From assembly GCA_002440625.1 (NCBI GenBank), contig DJUV01000172.1, positions 1 to 18,979 on the forward strand: a stretch of 18,979 nucleotides of DNA, read 5' to 3'. Shown here one piece after another: positions 1-8,047 of the stretch (within the stretch, counting starts at the first letter, position 1; each line of letters begins with the position of its first letter). The stretch comes from Rhodobacteraceae bacterium UBA6273 (GTDB taxonomy: Bacteria; Pseudomonadota; Alphaproteobacteria; Rhodobacterales; Rhodobacteraceae). A program made the position numbers and the translations under genes. The notes below the pieces were generated by a model. It made no database searches. It saw nothing but the letters and a program-made list of their open reading frames with translations, and was not told the DNA's origin.

Positions 1-2182
1 GGGCCGCCATCGCCTCTTCCTCGTGCCGGGACACGGCGAGGCGGGCGCTTTCCAGCTTGCCGCCGGTGATGGACTGATCCGCCTCGGCCCGCGACAGGGC
101 GCGCGAAGCCTCGGCCATGCGCCGGTCGGCCTCGCGCCGGGCGTCCCGCGCGCTGCGGTCGGCCTCCGACGCCTCGGCCAGCCGCCGCGTCAGATGTTCG
201 TGCGCGCGGCGCGCGCCTTCGGCACGACCATTGGCCTCTTCAAGATCGCGCTTGAGGTCCGTCAGGCGGTTCAACTGCTGCAGCCGCAGCGCGGCGGCCG
301 TCGGCGCATCCTCGGCCCCGGCGCGGAACCCGTCCCAGCGCCAGAGGTCGCCATCGACCGACACAAGCCGCTGGCCGGGCTTCAGGAGCGGTTGCAGCCG
401 CGCGCCATCGGACTTTGCCACCAGCCCGATCTGGCCGATCCGCCGCGCCAGCACAGCGGGGACATTGACGAAGGCCGACAGCGCCTGAACGCCTTCCGGC
501 AGGCCTTGCGCCTGCGGGTAGCCCGGCAGCACGGCCCAGCCCGACGCCGCTTCTGCCGCAACTTCCGGCGCGCGAAGATCGTCGGCGAGGGCGGCACCAA
601 GCGCCTTCTCGTAGCCCTTCTTCACCTCGACCCGGTCGAGCAATTGCTTGCCCGCCGTCGCCTCGCGCTCCACCAGCCGCAGGAGCGCCGTGGCCTCGGC
701 CTTGAGCGCCCCCCATTCGCCTTCTGCCGACGACAGCGCCGCCCGCGCCTCGGATTCCCGGGCCTGAGCATCGCTCCGCGCCTCATCGGCGGCGACCAGC
801 GCGGCCTCGGCGTTTTCGGCGGCACTCACCGCCTCTTCCTGGGCTTCCTCCGCCGCCTTCTGGCTGGCCGCAGCCTGCGCCAGCGCGGTCTCGGCTTCGA
901 CAGCGGCGGTGCGGGCGCGCCCCGCCTCGGCATCGGATTTTTCCAGCGTAGAGCGGCTGTCGGCCAGAAGCCGGTGCGCCGATTGGTGCCTTGCCGACAG
1001 GCGCGCGACATCCTCGGCCAGTTCGGAATGCGCGGTTTCCCGGTCCGACAGCACCCGGGCCGCGTCTTGCGCCGCCTCGAGCGCCGCGCCGAGGCGGTCG
1101 TCATGCCCCTCCGCCGCCTTCAGGATCTGCGCCTGCTCCCATTCCAGCCGCTCGATGTTCTCGCCGGCATCGCGGTTCAGCCCCGCCTCGCGCTCCATGT
1201 CGCGGGCAAGCTGCCCGATGCGACCGTTCAACGTCTCGATCGTCTGGAGCGCGCGATCCTCCTGATCCTTCAGCGCATCGCGCTGGACTTGCAGGCGCTG
1301 CAGGATTGCCGCCGCAATCGCCTCTTCTTCGCGCAGGGGCGGCAGGTCATCTTCACGGTCGGCACGGGCGCGGGCGGATTGCCGCGCCGCAGCCTCGGCC
1401 TGCCCCGCAAGGCGGGTACGCTCGGTCAGGTCGGCCCCGGCGGCGGCGGCGGCCATGTCAGCCTCGCGCCAGCGGCGGTAAAGCAGCATCCCTTCGGAGC
1501 GCCGCAACTCTTCGCCGATCTCGCGGTAGCGCGCCGCCTGCCGGGCCTGCCGCGCCAGTTGCGCCAACTGCTGGGCAAGCTGTTCGACCACATCATCGAT
1601 GCGGGCAAGGTTCTGTTCCGTCCCGGCCAGTTTCAACTCGGCCTCGTGCCGCCGCTGGTAAAGGCCGGAGATGCCCGCGGCCTCTTCCAGAATCCGGCGG
1701 CGGTTCTTGGGCTTGGCATTGATAAGCTCGGCAATCTGCCCCTGCCGCACCAGCGCCGGCGAATGCGATCCGGTGGAGGCATCGGCGAACAGCATCTGCA
1801 CATCGCGGGCGCGCACATCCTTGGCATTGGCCTTGTAGGCCGATCCGGCATCGCGGGTAATTCGGCGCACGATTTCAAGCGCGTCCTGATCGTTGAAGCC
1901 CGAAGGCGCCAGCCGTTCGGTATTGTCGATGGTCAGCGCCACCTCGGCGAAGTTCCGCGCCGGGCGGCTGGCGGCGCCGGCGAAGATCACATCCTCCATC
2001 CCGTCGCCGCGCATCGCGGTCGGGCGGTTTTCGCCCATCACCCAGCGGAGCGCTTCAAGAAGGTTCGATTTGCCGCAGCCGTTCGGCCCGACGACACCCG
2101 TCAACCCCTCATGGATGATGAGGTCCGTGGGGTCCACGAAGCTCTTGAAGCCGTTGAGACGCAGGCGGGAGAAACGCAGCAA
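1..2182 (-). CDS. smc: Chromosome segregation protein SMC (N-terminal part; C-terminus beyond left edge)
   Basis: SMC is the ATPase of the bacterial condensin-like complex (with ScpA and ScpB) that compacts and separates chromosomes. About 727 codons are visible. Reading from 2182 leftwards, the chain opens with the SMC signature LRLNGFKSF, then a Walker A motif GPNGCGKS at residues 32-39 and a Q-loop (VRQGQIAEL, encoded near 1740). A long charged, Ala/Glu/Arg-rich coiled coil follows, then a hinge-like segment (from roughly residue 510, beginning near VKKGYEKALGAALADDL), and the returning coiled coil. The ABC signature and Walker B motifs lie outside the window. No ATG lies between an in-frame stop at 2201-2203 and the conserved LRF; I chose TTG at 2182 (CTG at 2179 is possible). 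An AGGA lies upstream but rather far from TTG. The large + strand reading frame over the same bases is a high-GC shadow. Confidence 0.95.
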   Translation of the reverse strand, partial: MLRFSRLRLNGFKSFVDPTDLIIHEGLTGVVGPNGCGKSNLLEALRWVMGENRPTAMRGDGMEDVIFAGAASRPARNFAEVALTIDNTERLAPSGFNDQDALEIVRRITRDAGSAYKANAKDVRARDVQMLFADASTGSHSPALVRQGQIAELINAKPKNRRRILEEAAGISGLYQRRHEAELKLAGTEQNLARIDDVVEQLAQQLAQLARQARQAARYREIGEELRRSEGMLLYRRWREADMAAAAAGADLTERTRLAGQAEAAARQSARARADREDDLPPLREEEAIAAAILQRLQVQRDALKDQEDRALQTIETLNGRIGQLARDMEREAGLNRDAGENIERLEWEQAQILKAAEGHDDRLGAALEAAQDAARVLSDRETAHSELAEDVARLSARHQSAHRLLADSRSTLEKSDAEAGRARTAAVEAETALAQAAASQKAAEEAQEEAVSAAENAEAALVAADEARSDAQARESEARAALSSAEGEWGALKAEATALLRLVEREATAGKQLLDRVEVKKGYEKALGAALADDLRAPEVAAEAASGWAVLPGYPQAQGLPEGVQALSAFVNVPAVLARRIGQIGLVAKSDGARLQPLLKPGQRLVSVDGDLWRWDGFRAGAEDAPTAAALRLQQLNRLTDLKRDLEEANGRAEGARRAHEHLTRRLAEASEADRSARDARREADRRMAEASRALSRAEADQSITGGKLESARLAVSRHEEEAMAA

Positions 2183-2213
2183 GGGACCGCTCGATGATTC
2201 CTAAAGGTTGCCA

Positions 2214-2242
2214 ATCGTCGGTGCGACGGCGGCATCTGTCAA
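2214..2242 (-). promoter_or_regulatory. Putative sigma-70-type promoter of smc
   Basis: On the minus strand there is a perfect -35 hexamer TTGACA (complement of 2237-2242), a 17-bp spacer, and a -10-like GACGAT (complement of 2214-2219, 3 of 6 matches). Transcription would begin near 2207, leaving a leader of about 25 nt before the TTG start at 2182. The -35 and spacing are good and the -10 is weak, so this is a pattern-based inference. Confidence 0.45.
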
Positions 2243-2360
2243 CCGATGCACACCGTATATGGCATGATCCCGCGAGTTATCCCCAAGATATCGGCGTCTG
2301 CCGCGCTTGACGCTGCGACTAATGCAGCGCCAAATCGGCCCGATAGTGGGGGAGGCAACG

Positions 2361-3209
2361 ATGGATGGCGGAACGGGGCGGTGCCTTTGCGGGGCGGTGA
2401 GATACCGGTTCGAAGGTCCGCCCAACTGGTCGGCGCATTGCCATTGCGAAACCTGCCGCCGCGCGACTTCTGCCCCGATGGTCAGTTTCTTTGCGGTCAG
2501 CCACGACCGGATCACCTGGACCGGCATCGCCCCGCAGCTTTACGAATCCTCGCCCGGCATCTTGCGCAGCTTCTGCCCGCGCTGCGGCTCCCCCCTCACC
2601 TATCAAAGCGACGTCCGCACGGGCGAGATCGACCTTTACGCCACGACGCTGGACGATCCTTCCGCCTTCGCGGCGGGTCTCCACGTCTTCTGGAACGAGC
2701 GCCTGCCATGGCTCCACATCGCCGACGACCTGCCCAAGCATGAGGCCGCGCGGCAGATGGACCCTTCCGAGGACTTCGGGCCCGTCCTCGCCCTGATCCG
2801 CGACGCCTTCGCCTTCATGGAAGGGCGGATCGACCCGCCAAGCTCCATGCACCGGCTGTCCGAGGCGGCGCTTTCGGCGACCGCGCGCGACAGCGAAGTC
2901 TGGGTGCGCGAGGAAGCGGGCGCACCCATCGCCTGCGTGGTGCTGACGCCGCGCGCGGATGACCTATACCTCGGCAAGCTCGCCGTCGCCGCGAGCCACC
3001 GCAGGCAGGGCCTCGCCCGCCAGATGGTCGATCTTGCAATCGGACGGGCCAAGACGCTCGGCAAGCCGGCGGTCACGCTGCAGACCCGGATCGAGTTGAC
3101 GGAAAACCAGACCGCCTTCGAAGCGATGGGTTTCGCAAGGACCGGCGAGACCGCGCATGAAGGCTACAGCCGCCCGACCACCGTCAACTTCCGCCGCGAG
3201 GTCGGCTGA
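2361..3209 (+). CDS. Fusion protein: GFA/CENP-V-type zinc-binding domain plus GNAT N-acetyltransferase
   Basis: A 282-residue protein with two domains. Residues 1 to about 127 form a GFA (glutathione-dependent formaldehyde-activating, CENP-V-like) domain with its zinc cysteines: C8/C10 in CLCG, C27/C29/C32 in CHCETC, and C72/C75 in CPRCG. The domain ends with the usual WLHIADDLPK stretch. Residues about 138-282 are a complete GNAT domain, starting at VLALIRDAFAFMEGRIDPP and carrying LYLGKLAV followed by the acetyl-CoA loop RRQGLA (214-219) and a C-terminal EAMGF motif. The start is ATG at 2361 because GGAGG sits 5 nt upstream (2351-2355); a longer reading from 2307 adds 18 residues with no conserved content. 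The GFA family is zinc-binding with poorly known substrates; the acetyl acceptor is unknown. There is no stop or frameshift between the domains. It is convergent with the next gene, stop codons 2 nt apart. Confidence 0.9.
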   Translation: MDGGTGRCLCGAVRYRFEGPPNWSAHCHCETCRRATSAPMVSFFAVSHDRITWTGIAPQLYESSPGILRSFCPRCGSPLTYQSDVRTGEIDLYATTLDDPSAFAAGLHVFWNERLPWLHIADDLPKHEAARQMDPSEDFGPVLALIRDAFAFMEGRIDPPSSMHRLSEAALSATARDSEVWVREEAGAPIACVVLTPRADDLYLGKLAVAASHRRQGLARQMVDLAIGRAKTLGKPAVTLQTRIELTENQTAFEAMGFARTGETAHEGYSRPTTVNFRREVG

Positions 3210-3213
3210 CCTC
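3198..3213. terminator. Short hairpin across the stop codons of two convergent genes
   Basis: GAGGTC (3198-3203), loop GGCT, GACCTC (3208-3213): a perfect 6-bp stem with a 4-nt loop covering the stop codons of the GFA-GNAT gene and of yqgE. There is no T-run on either side, so it would be a weak or non-classical bidirectional terminator. It may also be chance in GC-rich DNA. Confidence 0.3.
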
Positions 3214-3769
3214 AGGCCCGGCCCGCGGTCGAGGACAGAAGGATCGGATCGACGCCGAGCGTTCCAAGCGCGCGCGTCCATTTCATCTCATCCTGCCCGG
3301 AAAACACTAGATCCGGCGAGGCATCGCAGGTCAGCCAGCCATTTCCGAGGATCTCCTCCTCAAGCTGCCCAGGCCCCCAGCCGGCATAGCCAAGCGCCAG
3401 GATCGACAACTGCGGCCCGTCGCCGCGCGCAATCGCCTGCAGCACGTCAAGCGTGGCGGTCATTCCGAAATGGTCGTCGACATGCAGGGTCGACCCCTCG
3501 CCATCGTAGTCCGCGGAATGGAGGACAAAGCCCCGCACCTGCTCGACCGGGCCGCCGAAATGGACCGGGATGTCGCGCACCGGGTCGTGCGGCGCTGGAA
3601 TGTTCAGCTGTTTCAGCAGCTTGCCAAAGGTCAGGCCCGGCGCCAGCTTGTTGACGATCAGCCCCATGGCGCCGTCATCGGAATGGGCGCACATGAAGAT
3701 CACGCTGTGTTCGAAGCGCGGATCGCCCATGCCGGGCATGGCGATGAGGAGCTTGCCACTGAGGTTCAT
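3212..3769 (-). CDS. YqgE/AlgH family protein (UPF0301)
   Basis: A 185-residue protein of the YqgE/AlgH (DUF179, UPF0301) family, whose precise function is not established; AlgH of Pseudomonas was linked to alginate regulation. The family hallmarks are clear: LLIAMPGMGDPRFEHSVIF near the N-terminus, GAMGLIVNK, HFGGPVEQVRGFVLH in the middle, and LGYAGWGPGQLEEEI with NGWL towards the C-terminus. The size fits the family. ATG at 3769 is preceded by GGAGG (complement of 3777-3781) at 7 nt; the frame is open further upstream to 4051 but that stretch crosses the divergent gene and has no family similarity. It is divergent from the DsbD-like gene across about 136 bp. Confidence 0.93.
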   Translation of the reverse strand: MNLSGKLLIAMPGMGDPRFEHSVIFMCAHSDDGAMGLIVNKLAPGLTFGKLLKQLNIPAPHDPVRDIPVHFGGPVEQVRGFVLHSADYDGEGSTLHVDDHFGMTATLDVLQAIARGDGPQLSILALGYAGWGPGQLEEEILGNGWLTCDASPDLVFSGQDEMKWTRALGTLGVDPILLSSTAGRA

Positions 3770-3905
3770 AATCGGGCCTCCGATACAAGGATCGCGCTCC
3801 GGCGGCCACGTTTCAAGCCGCGATCTGCAGGACGGGCGAGGAAACTCTTTGTGATGTTGCCTTTTGGTGCTTTCTTTCGGCGGTCTGTTGCCCAATTTTT
3901 GCGCC
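3770..3905. promoter_or_regulatory. Divergent intergenic region between yqgE and the DsbD-like gene
   Basis: This 136-bp spacer must hold the promoters of both flanking genes. The half nearer the DsbD-like gene (3840-3903) is visibly richer in T than the surroundings. I find no hexamer pair good enough to name on either strand, and no convincing inverted repeat. The only clear signal is the GGAGG ribosome binding site of yqgE at 3777-3781 (minus strand); the DsbD-like gene lacks an obvious one. Confidence 0.4.
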
Positions 3906-4715
3906 ATGAAGCACAAGCTCCGCTCATTCATCGCAGCCGCCGCCGGCGTTGGCTTTCCCTTAGCGCCCGCCGTCGCCGAAACGGTGCCGGTGCAAGAGGC
4001 GAAGCTGATCGACGGTTGGCGCACGGAGTCCGGCACCGAGATGATCGCCATGCGTCTCGTTCTTGCGCCGGGCTGGAAGACCTACTGGCGCGCACCGGGC
4101 GAGGCGGGCATACCGCCCCGGTTCGACTGGTCAGGATCGACAAACCTTGCCGGCGTCGCGTTTCACTGGCCCAAGCCTGAGATGTTCGACCTCAGCGGGA
4201 TGCGGACCTTCGGCTACCAGGAATCGCTCGTCCTGCCGATCGAGATCACCGCGCAAGACCCCGGCGCGCCGATCCAGCTCAAGGCGGCGGTTGAAATCGG
4301 AGTTTGCGACAACATCTGCGTTCCGATGTCGCTGAGCCTGGCGGGCAGCATCGTCCCCGGCGGCGCCGCGGTTCCTGAAATCCAAAGCGCTCTCGACAAC
4401 CAGCCCGAAGCGGCGCGGGCGGCGGGCCTCAGCGCCGCGCAATGCGAAGCCGAGCCGATCAGCGACGGGATGCGCCTGACCGCCCGCCTTGTCCTGCCGC
4501 CGGTCGGGCCTGAGGAGGTTGCGGTTCTCGAACTCGCCGATCAGAGCGTCTGGGTGTCTCCGGCGGAAACCTCGCGGAACGGCGGTGAACTCAGCGCTAC
4601 GGCAGACCTCGTTCCCGCCTCGGCGCAACCTTTCGCGTTCGATGGCAAAGATATCCGCATCACGGTGTTCGGCGGCACCGGCCGCGCGGTCGAGCTTCAG
4701 GGCTGCGCCGGCTGA
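3906..4715 (+). CDS. Secreted stand-alone DsbD N-terminal (alpha) domain-like thiol protein
   Basis: A 269-residue exported protein. Residues 1-24 form a signal peptide: basic MKHKLR, a hydrophobic Ala-rich core, and a PAVA cleavage site before ETVPV. The mature part matches the DsbD N-terminal/ScsB alpha-domain family: GWKTYWRAPGEAGIPP (56-71), then DLSGMRTFGYQ, and the redox pair C134/C138 in VCDNICVPMS. In DsbD this domain passes electrons from the membrane domain to periplasmic partners. Here there is no transmembrane electron-transfer domain and no C-terminal thioredoxin domain, so it must rely on a separate donor, or act otherwise. Two further cysteines lie in AAQCEAE and in the final QGCAG. 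The start at 3906 is chosen because it begins the signal peptide; no good ribosome binding site is visible. Its last 19 bp overlap the 3' end of the convergent RND gene. Confidence 0.85.
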   Translation: MKHKLRSFIAAAAGVGFPLAPAVAETVPVQEAKLIDGWRTESGTEMIAMRLVLAPGWKTYWRAPGEAGIPPRFDWSGSTNLAGVAFHWPKPEMFDLSGMRTFGYQESLVLPIEITAQDPGAPIQLKAAVEIGVCDNICVPMSLSLAGSIVPGGAAVPEIQSALDNQPEAARAAGLSAAQCEAEPISDGMRLTARLVLPPVGPEEVAVLELADQSVWVSPAETSRNGGELSATADLVPASAQPFAFDGKDIRITVFGGTGRAVELQGCAG

Positions 4716-7700
4716 GCGCGGCGCAGATAGCCGCGTCCGATCAGCCAGAAGATCGCGCACACCAGCGCTTCACCCGCGACGAAGTAACCGAAGGCCGGCA
4801 GAAGCGCCGCCTCCTGCCAGATCGCCACGCCGAGCGTTGCCGCGAATATGCCGGCCATTGTCAGGGCGCAGGAAAAGACGAGCCGGGCCATGTGCGGCGC
4901 ACGCCGGGCGCGGCGATAAGCGCGCAGGCGCTGGCCAAGATCGTGCTGGATGATGACCATTGCCGGCACGACCAGAAGAACCAGCACCATACCCACGCCG
5001 AGACCATAGCAAAGGGTGATGACGGTCGGCTTCAGGAATTCCGCCTGACGCGAGGTCTCGAAAAGAAGTGGCGCCATGCCAACGACGGTCGTTGCCGTGG
5101 TCAGGAACACCGGCCTGAGCCGGTCGGCCACCGCATCTATGGTCGCGGGGATCAGCCCGCGCTTCTCGGCATATTCATCGACGGTCGATACCAGCACGAT
5201 GGCATCGTTGACGATGATTCCACACATGCCGATGATCCCGACGATGGAGAACATGCTGACCGGCACATTCCAGGCGCCGTGACCGTAAAGCGCGCCAATC
5301 AGGCCAAGCGGGATCACCAGCATGACGACGATGGGCCGTGTCCAGCTGGCGAAAATCCAGGCCATGATCGCGTAGATGCCGATCAGCGCCAGCATGAGGC
5401 CGATCGCAGCTTCGTCCAGAAAATCCGCTTCCTGCTCGTTCAACCCCGCGACCCCATAAGCGACGCCGTAGTCCGCCGCGATCCCCGGCAGGATTTCGGT
5501 CTCGATCCGGCTGCGGATTTCCTCGGCCCGGCTCGGGTTGTCGTCCGCGACATCGCCCCTGACGGTGATGACCCGCTTTCCGTTCTCACGCCGGACGGTG
5601 GAAAAACCCTGCTTCCGCTCGACCGTCACCAGATCGGCGAGAGGAACATAGCCGCCGCTTTGTGTCCGCATCAGCGAGCGCGCAAGAAAATCCGCCGTCA
5701 GTTCGTGTTCCGGAAGCTGCACCATGACCTTGGTGCTGCGCGAACCGTCCGGGAAGCTCGCCGCCTCAAGCCCGTTCAGGCGGTTGCGCATTTCCGCGCC
5801 GAGTGCATCGACGGTGAAGCCCAAGGCCCGCCCCTGCGGCGTCAGGTTCAGGATCATCTCGTCCTTGTCGTAAGGCAGTGTGTCCTCAAGCGCCGAAACC
5901 TCGGGAAAGACCACGAGCGCACGCTTGAGGCCTTCCGCCGCCGCCTTCAGGATTGCGGCATCCGCACCCGATAGCTCGACCGATATCGCGTCGCCGCTCG
6001 GCCCGAAGTGGCCGCCCCGGAACGAAAGCTGCTCGACCAGCGGATTGAGCGGCGCGGCATCCTGCAGCGAAGAGATGAAATCCGAAGCGCTCCAGGGTCT
6101 GAGGTCGGGATCGGTAAGCTCGATGGAAACCGCGCCGAGAAGGTCGGCATCCTTTGTCTCGGCCACGGCGAGCCCGCGACCCGCATTGGCGCCTATCTCG
6201 GCAATGACGTAGCTGAGCGGCTCCACGCCGTACTTCGTCCGATACTCCGCAGCCACCTTGTCGACCGAGGCCTGCAACGCCTTCATCATCGCGAATGTAT
6301 CGGCGCGCGTCGCGCCGGGCAGCATCGCGAAATTGCCGTCGATAGTCCCCTGTTCGGGCGAGGCGAAGAAGCGCCACTTCACGTCGCCCTTGATGAAGGC
6401 GCCCACCTGCCAGGCCAGCAACACAATCGCCGCCGCGCAGACGGGATAGCGTGCCCAGATGACCCAGCGGGTCAATGGCCGCACCAGATGGTCGCGGACC
6501 CGGCCAAAGCCCCGGTTCACATAGCGTGACGGGGCGTCGAGCCAATGCCCGTGCTGGTCCTTCGGGCGACGGTGCGACATGTGGTTCGGCAGGATCAGGA
6601 AGCATTCGAGAAGGGAGGCAGTCAGCACAACCGTCACTGTGAAAGGGATGTCCTGCAGGATATGCCCGAAACGGCCGGTCAGCGCCGTCAGCCCCAGAAA
6701 GGCCGCGATCGTCGTCAGGCTTGAGGCGAGAACCGGCGCCGCCATGCGGCTGACCGCATTCTCCGCCGCCACCTCGGGCGGCTCATTCAGCCTTCGCGTG
6801 CGAAAGTCGGTGTGTTCGCCGACGACAATGGCATCGTCCACCACGATGCCCATCGTCAGGATCAGCGCGAAAAGCGAGATCATGTTGATGGTCATCCCGA
6901 AGGCCTGCATCATCGCGACCGCGATCAGCATGGACACCGGAATGCCGGCGGCAACCCAGAATGCCGTGCGCGCGTTCAGGAACAGGAACAAGGTCACGAC
7001 CACCAGTGCCAGCCCCATCAACCCGTTGGCGACGAGGATGTCGAGACGGGCGCGAATCTCGTCGGACCGCACACGGATCATGTCGATCTTCACGCCATTC
7101 GGCAGGGTCGGGCGAAGCTCCGCCGCCACCTCCTCGACCTTGGCCTGCAGGGCGAGCGCATCGCCGTTGGCATCCCTGTCCGCGCGGAGCGTGATCGCCG
7201 GGTTCTCGCCGACGTAATAGGCGTGGATCGCGGAACTGCCGCGCTCGGTGATGGTCGCAATATCGCCGAGCCTCAGATCGGTTCCGTCCTGGCCGGACCT
7301 CAGCACGATCTGGCCCAAGGCGTCCGGGCTGCGCCTTTCGGTGCCGGCGCGAAGCCGCGACGAACTGCCCGTGACCTCGCCCGCAGGATCGGTGGCCACC
7401 TCGGCCCCGACACGCTGGCCGATCTCGGTCAGGGTCAGGCCGTGGCGCATCAACTGCGCCAGCGGCACCTCGATCTGCACCTCGGGGTTGGCGATGCCTT
7501 CAATGGTCGCACGGGTCACGCCCGCCTCAAAGAGGCGCGACAGGAACTCGTCGGCGAGCCTCAGAAGCTGCGCCGGCTCCACCGGGCCGGTGATGACCAT
7601 GTCCGTCACCCGGTCGCGCCAGCCGCTCTGCACCACGACCGGCTTTTCGGCGTCGGCGGGCAGATTTGTCACGCCGGCCACGGCCTTTTCCACGTCGTCT

Positions 7701-8047
7701 AGCGCCCGCGACATGTCTTCGCCGGGGCCGAAATCCATCGTGATGACGGCGCGCCCCTCACGCGAGATTGCGGTCACATGGTCAACGCCTTCGACCGCCC
7801 GCAAGGCCGGTTCCATCAGTTGGACGATGCCGCGGTCCACATCCTCGGGTCCCGCACCATTCCAGTAGGTCCTGACGACGATGTCCTGCGTGACGACATC
7901 GGGAAAATACTGCGCCCTGAGGTTCGGGATCGCAGCCAGCCCCATCGCCACGATCAGCACCAGAAGAAGGTTCGCCGCCGTCGCGTGCCGGGCGAAGTAG
8001 GACAGGACCCCGTTCACTTTCGGAAAGCGGCCGGCGGGACCGGTCAT
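4697..8047 (-). CDS. RND efflux transporter permease (AcrB/MMPL superfamily), with extended C-terminus
   Basis: A 1116-residue inner-membrane proton-driven pump subunit of the AcrB-type RND family. The first membrane helix (about 24-40) is followed by a porter domain, then helices around 338-410 that include GIPVS and the proton-relay motif GIVVDDAIVVGE (D404, D405). The second half repeats the pattern with GIIVNDAIVLV in the equivalent helix, where AcrB has a lysine next to Asn; this points to a non-AcrB subfamily. After the usual last helix comes a basic linker (about 1038-1052, RLRAYRRARRAPH) and two further hydrophobic segments (about 1055-1077 and 1082-1104), so the chain is longer than the common 1030-1050 residues. 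ATG at 8047 overlaps the stop of the adaptor gene by one base (TGATG), indicating translational coupling. The substrate cannot be read from the sequence. A tail-to-tail overlap of 19 bp joins it to the DsbD-like gene. Confidence 0.93.
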   Translation of the reverse strand: MTGPAGRFPKVNGVLSYFARHATAANLLLVLIVAMGLAAIPNLRAQYFPDVVTQDIVVRTYWNGAGPEDVDRGIVQLMEPALRAVEGVDHVTAISREGRAVITMDFGPGEDMSRALDDVEKAVAGVTNLPADAEKPVVVQSGWRDRVTDMVITGPVEPAQLLRLADEFLSRLFEAGVTRATIEGIANPEVQIEVPLAQLMRHGLTLTEIGQRVGAEVATDPAGEVTGSSSRLRAGTERRSPDALGQIVLRSGQDGTDLRLGDIATITERGSSAIHAYYVGENPAITLRADRDANGDALALQAKVEEVAAELRPTLPNGVKIDMIRVRSDEIRARLDILVANGLMGLALVVVTLFLFLNARTAFWVAAGIPVSMLIAVAMMQAFGMTINMISLFALILTMGIVVDDAIVVGEHTDFRTRRLNEPPEVAAENAVSRMAAPVLASSLTTIAAFLGLTALTGRFGHILQDIPFTVTVVLTASLLECFLILPNHMSHRRPKDQHGHWLDAPSRYVNRGFGRVRDHLVRPLTRWVIWARYPVCAAAIVLLAWQVGAFIKGDVKWRFFASPEQGTIDGNFAMLPGATRADTFAMMKALQASVDKVAAEYRTKYGVEPLSYVIAEIGANAGRGLAVAETKDADLLGAVSIELTDPDLRPWSASDFISSLQDAAPLNPLVEQLSFRGGHFGPSGDAISVELSGADAAILKAAAEGLKRALVVFPEVSALEDTLPYDKDEMILNLTPQGRALGFTVDALGAEMRNRLNGLEAASFPDGSRSTKVMVQLPEHELTADFLARSLMRTQSGGYVPLADLVTVERKQGFSTVRRENGKRVITVRGDVADDNPSRAEEIRSRIETEILPGIAADYGVAYGVAGLNEQEADFLDEAAIGLMLALIGIYAIMAWIFASWTRPIVVMLVIPLGLIGALYGHGAWNVPVSMFSIVGIIGMCGIIVNDAIVLVSTVDEYAEKRGLIPATIDAVADRLRPVFLTTATTVVGMAPLLFETSRQAEFLKPTVITLCYGLGVGMVLVLLVVPAMVIIQHDLGQRLRAYRRARRAPHMARLVFSCALTMAGIFAATLGVAIWQEAALLPAFGYFVAGEALVCAIFWLIGRGYLRRAQPAQP
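4703..4726. terminator. Hairpin in the overlap of two convergent genes
   Basis: CTGCGCCG (4703-4710), an 8-nt loop, CGGCGCAG (4719-4726): a perfect 8-bp GC-rich stem lying across the tail-to-tail overlap of the DsbD-like gene (ends 4715) and the RND permease gene (ends 4697 on the minus strand). There is no T-run, so intrinsic termination is uncertain. The position fits a shared bidirectional terminator or an mRNA 3'-end stabiliser. Confidence 0.4.

Noticed and set aside
23..2197. 724-codon open frame on the + strand
   Set aside because: It is antisense to smc, whose motifs are unmistakable. The translation is Arg/Gly/Leu-rich with no recognisable domain, as expected from GC-rich codon bias.
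2277..2285. TTATCCCCA, one mismatch from a DnaA box
   Set aside because: It is a single site without a cluster or an AT-rich unwinding region, so no sign of an origin.
2311..2329. CGCTGC-N7-GCAGCG inverted repeat upstream of the GFA-GNAT gene
   Set aside because: Six-bp GC arms are common by chance in this composition, and there is no link to a known operator or T-run.
4892..7702. Long + strand open frames (4892-5974, 6812-7702) rich in His, Asp and Arg
   Set aside because: They are shadows antisense to the RND permease; their composition is the mirror of hydrophobic codons.
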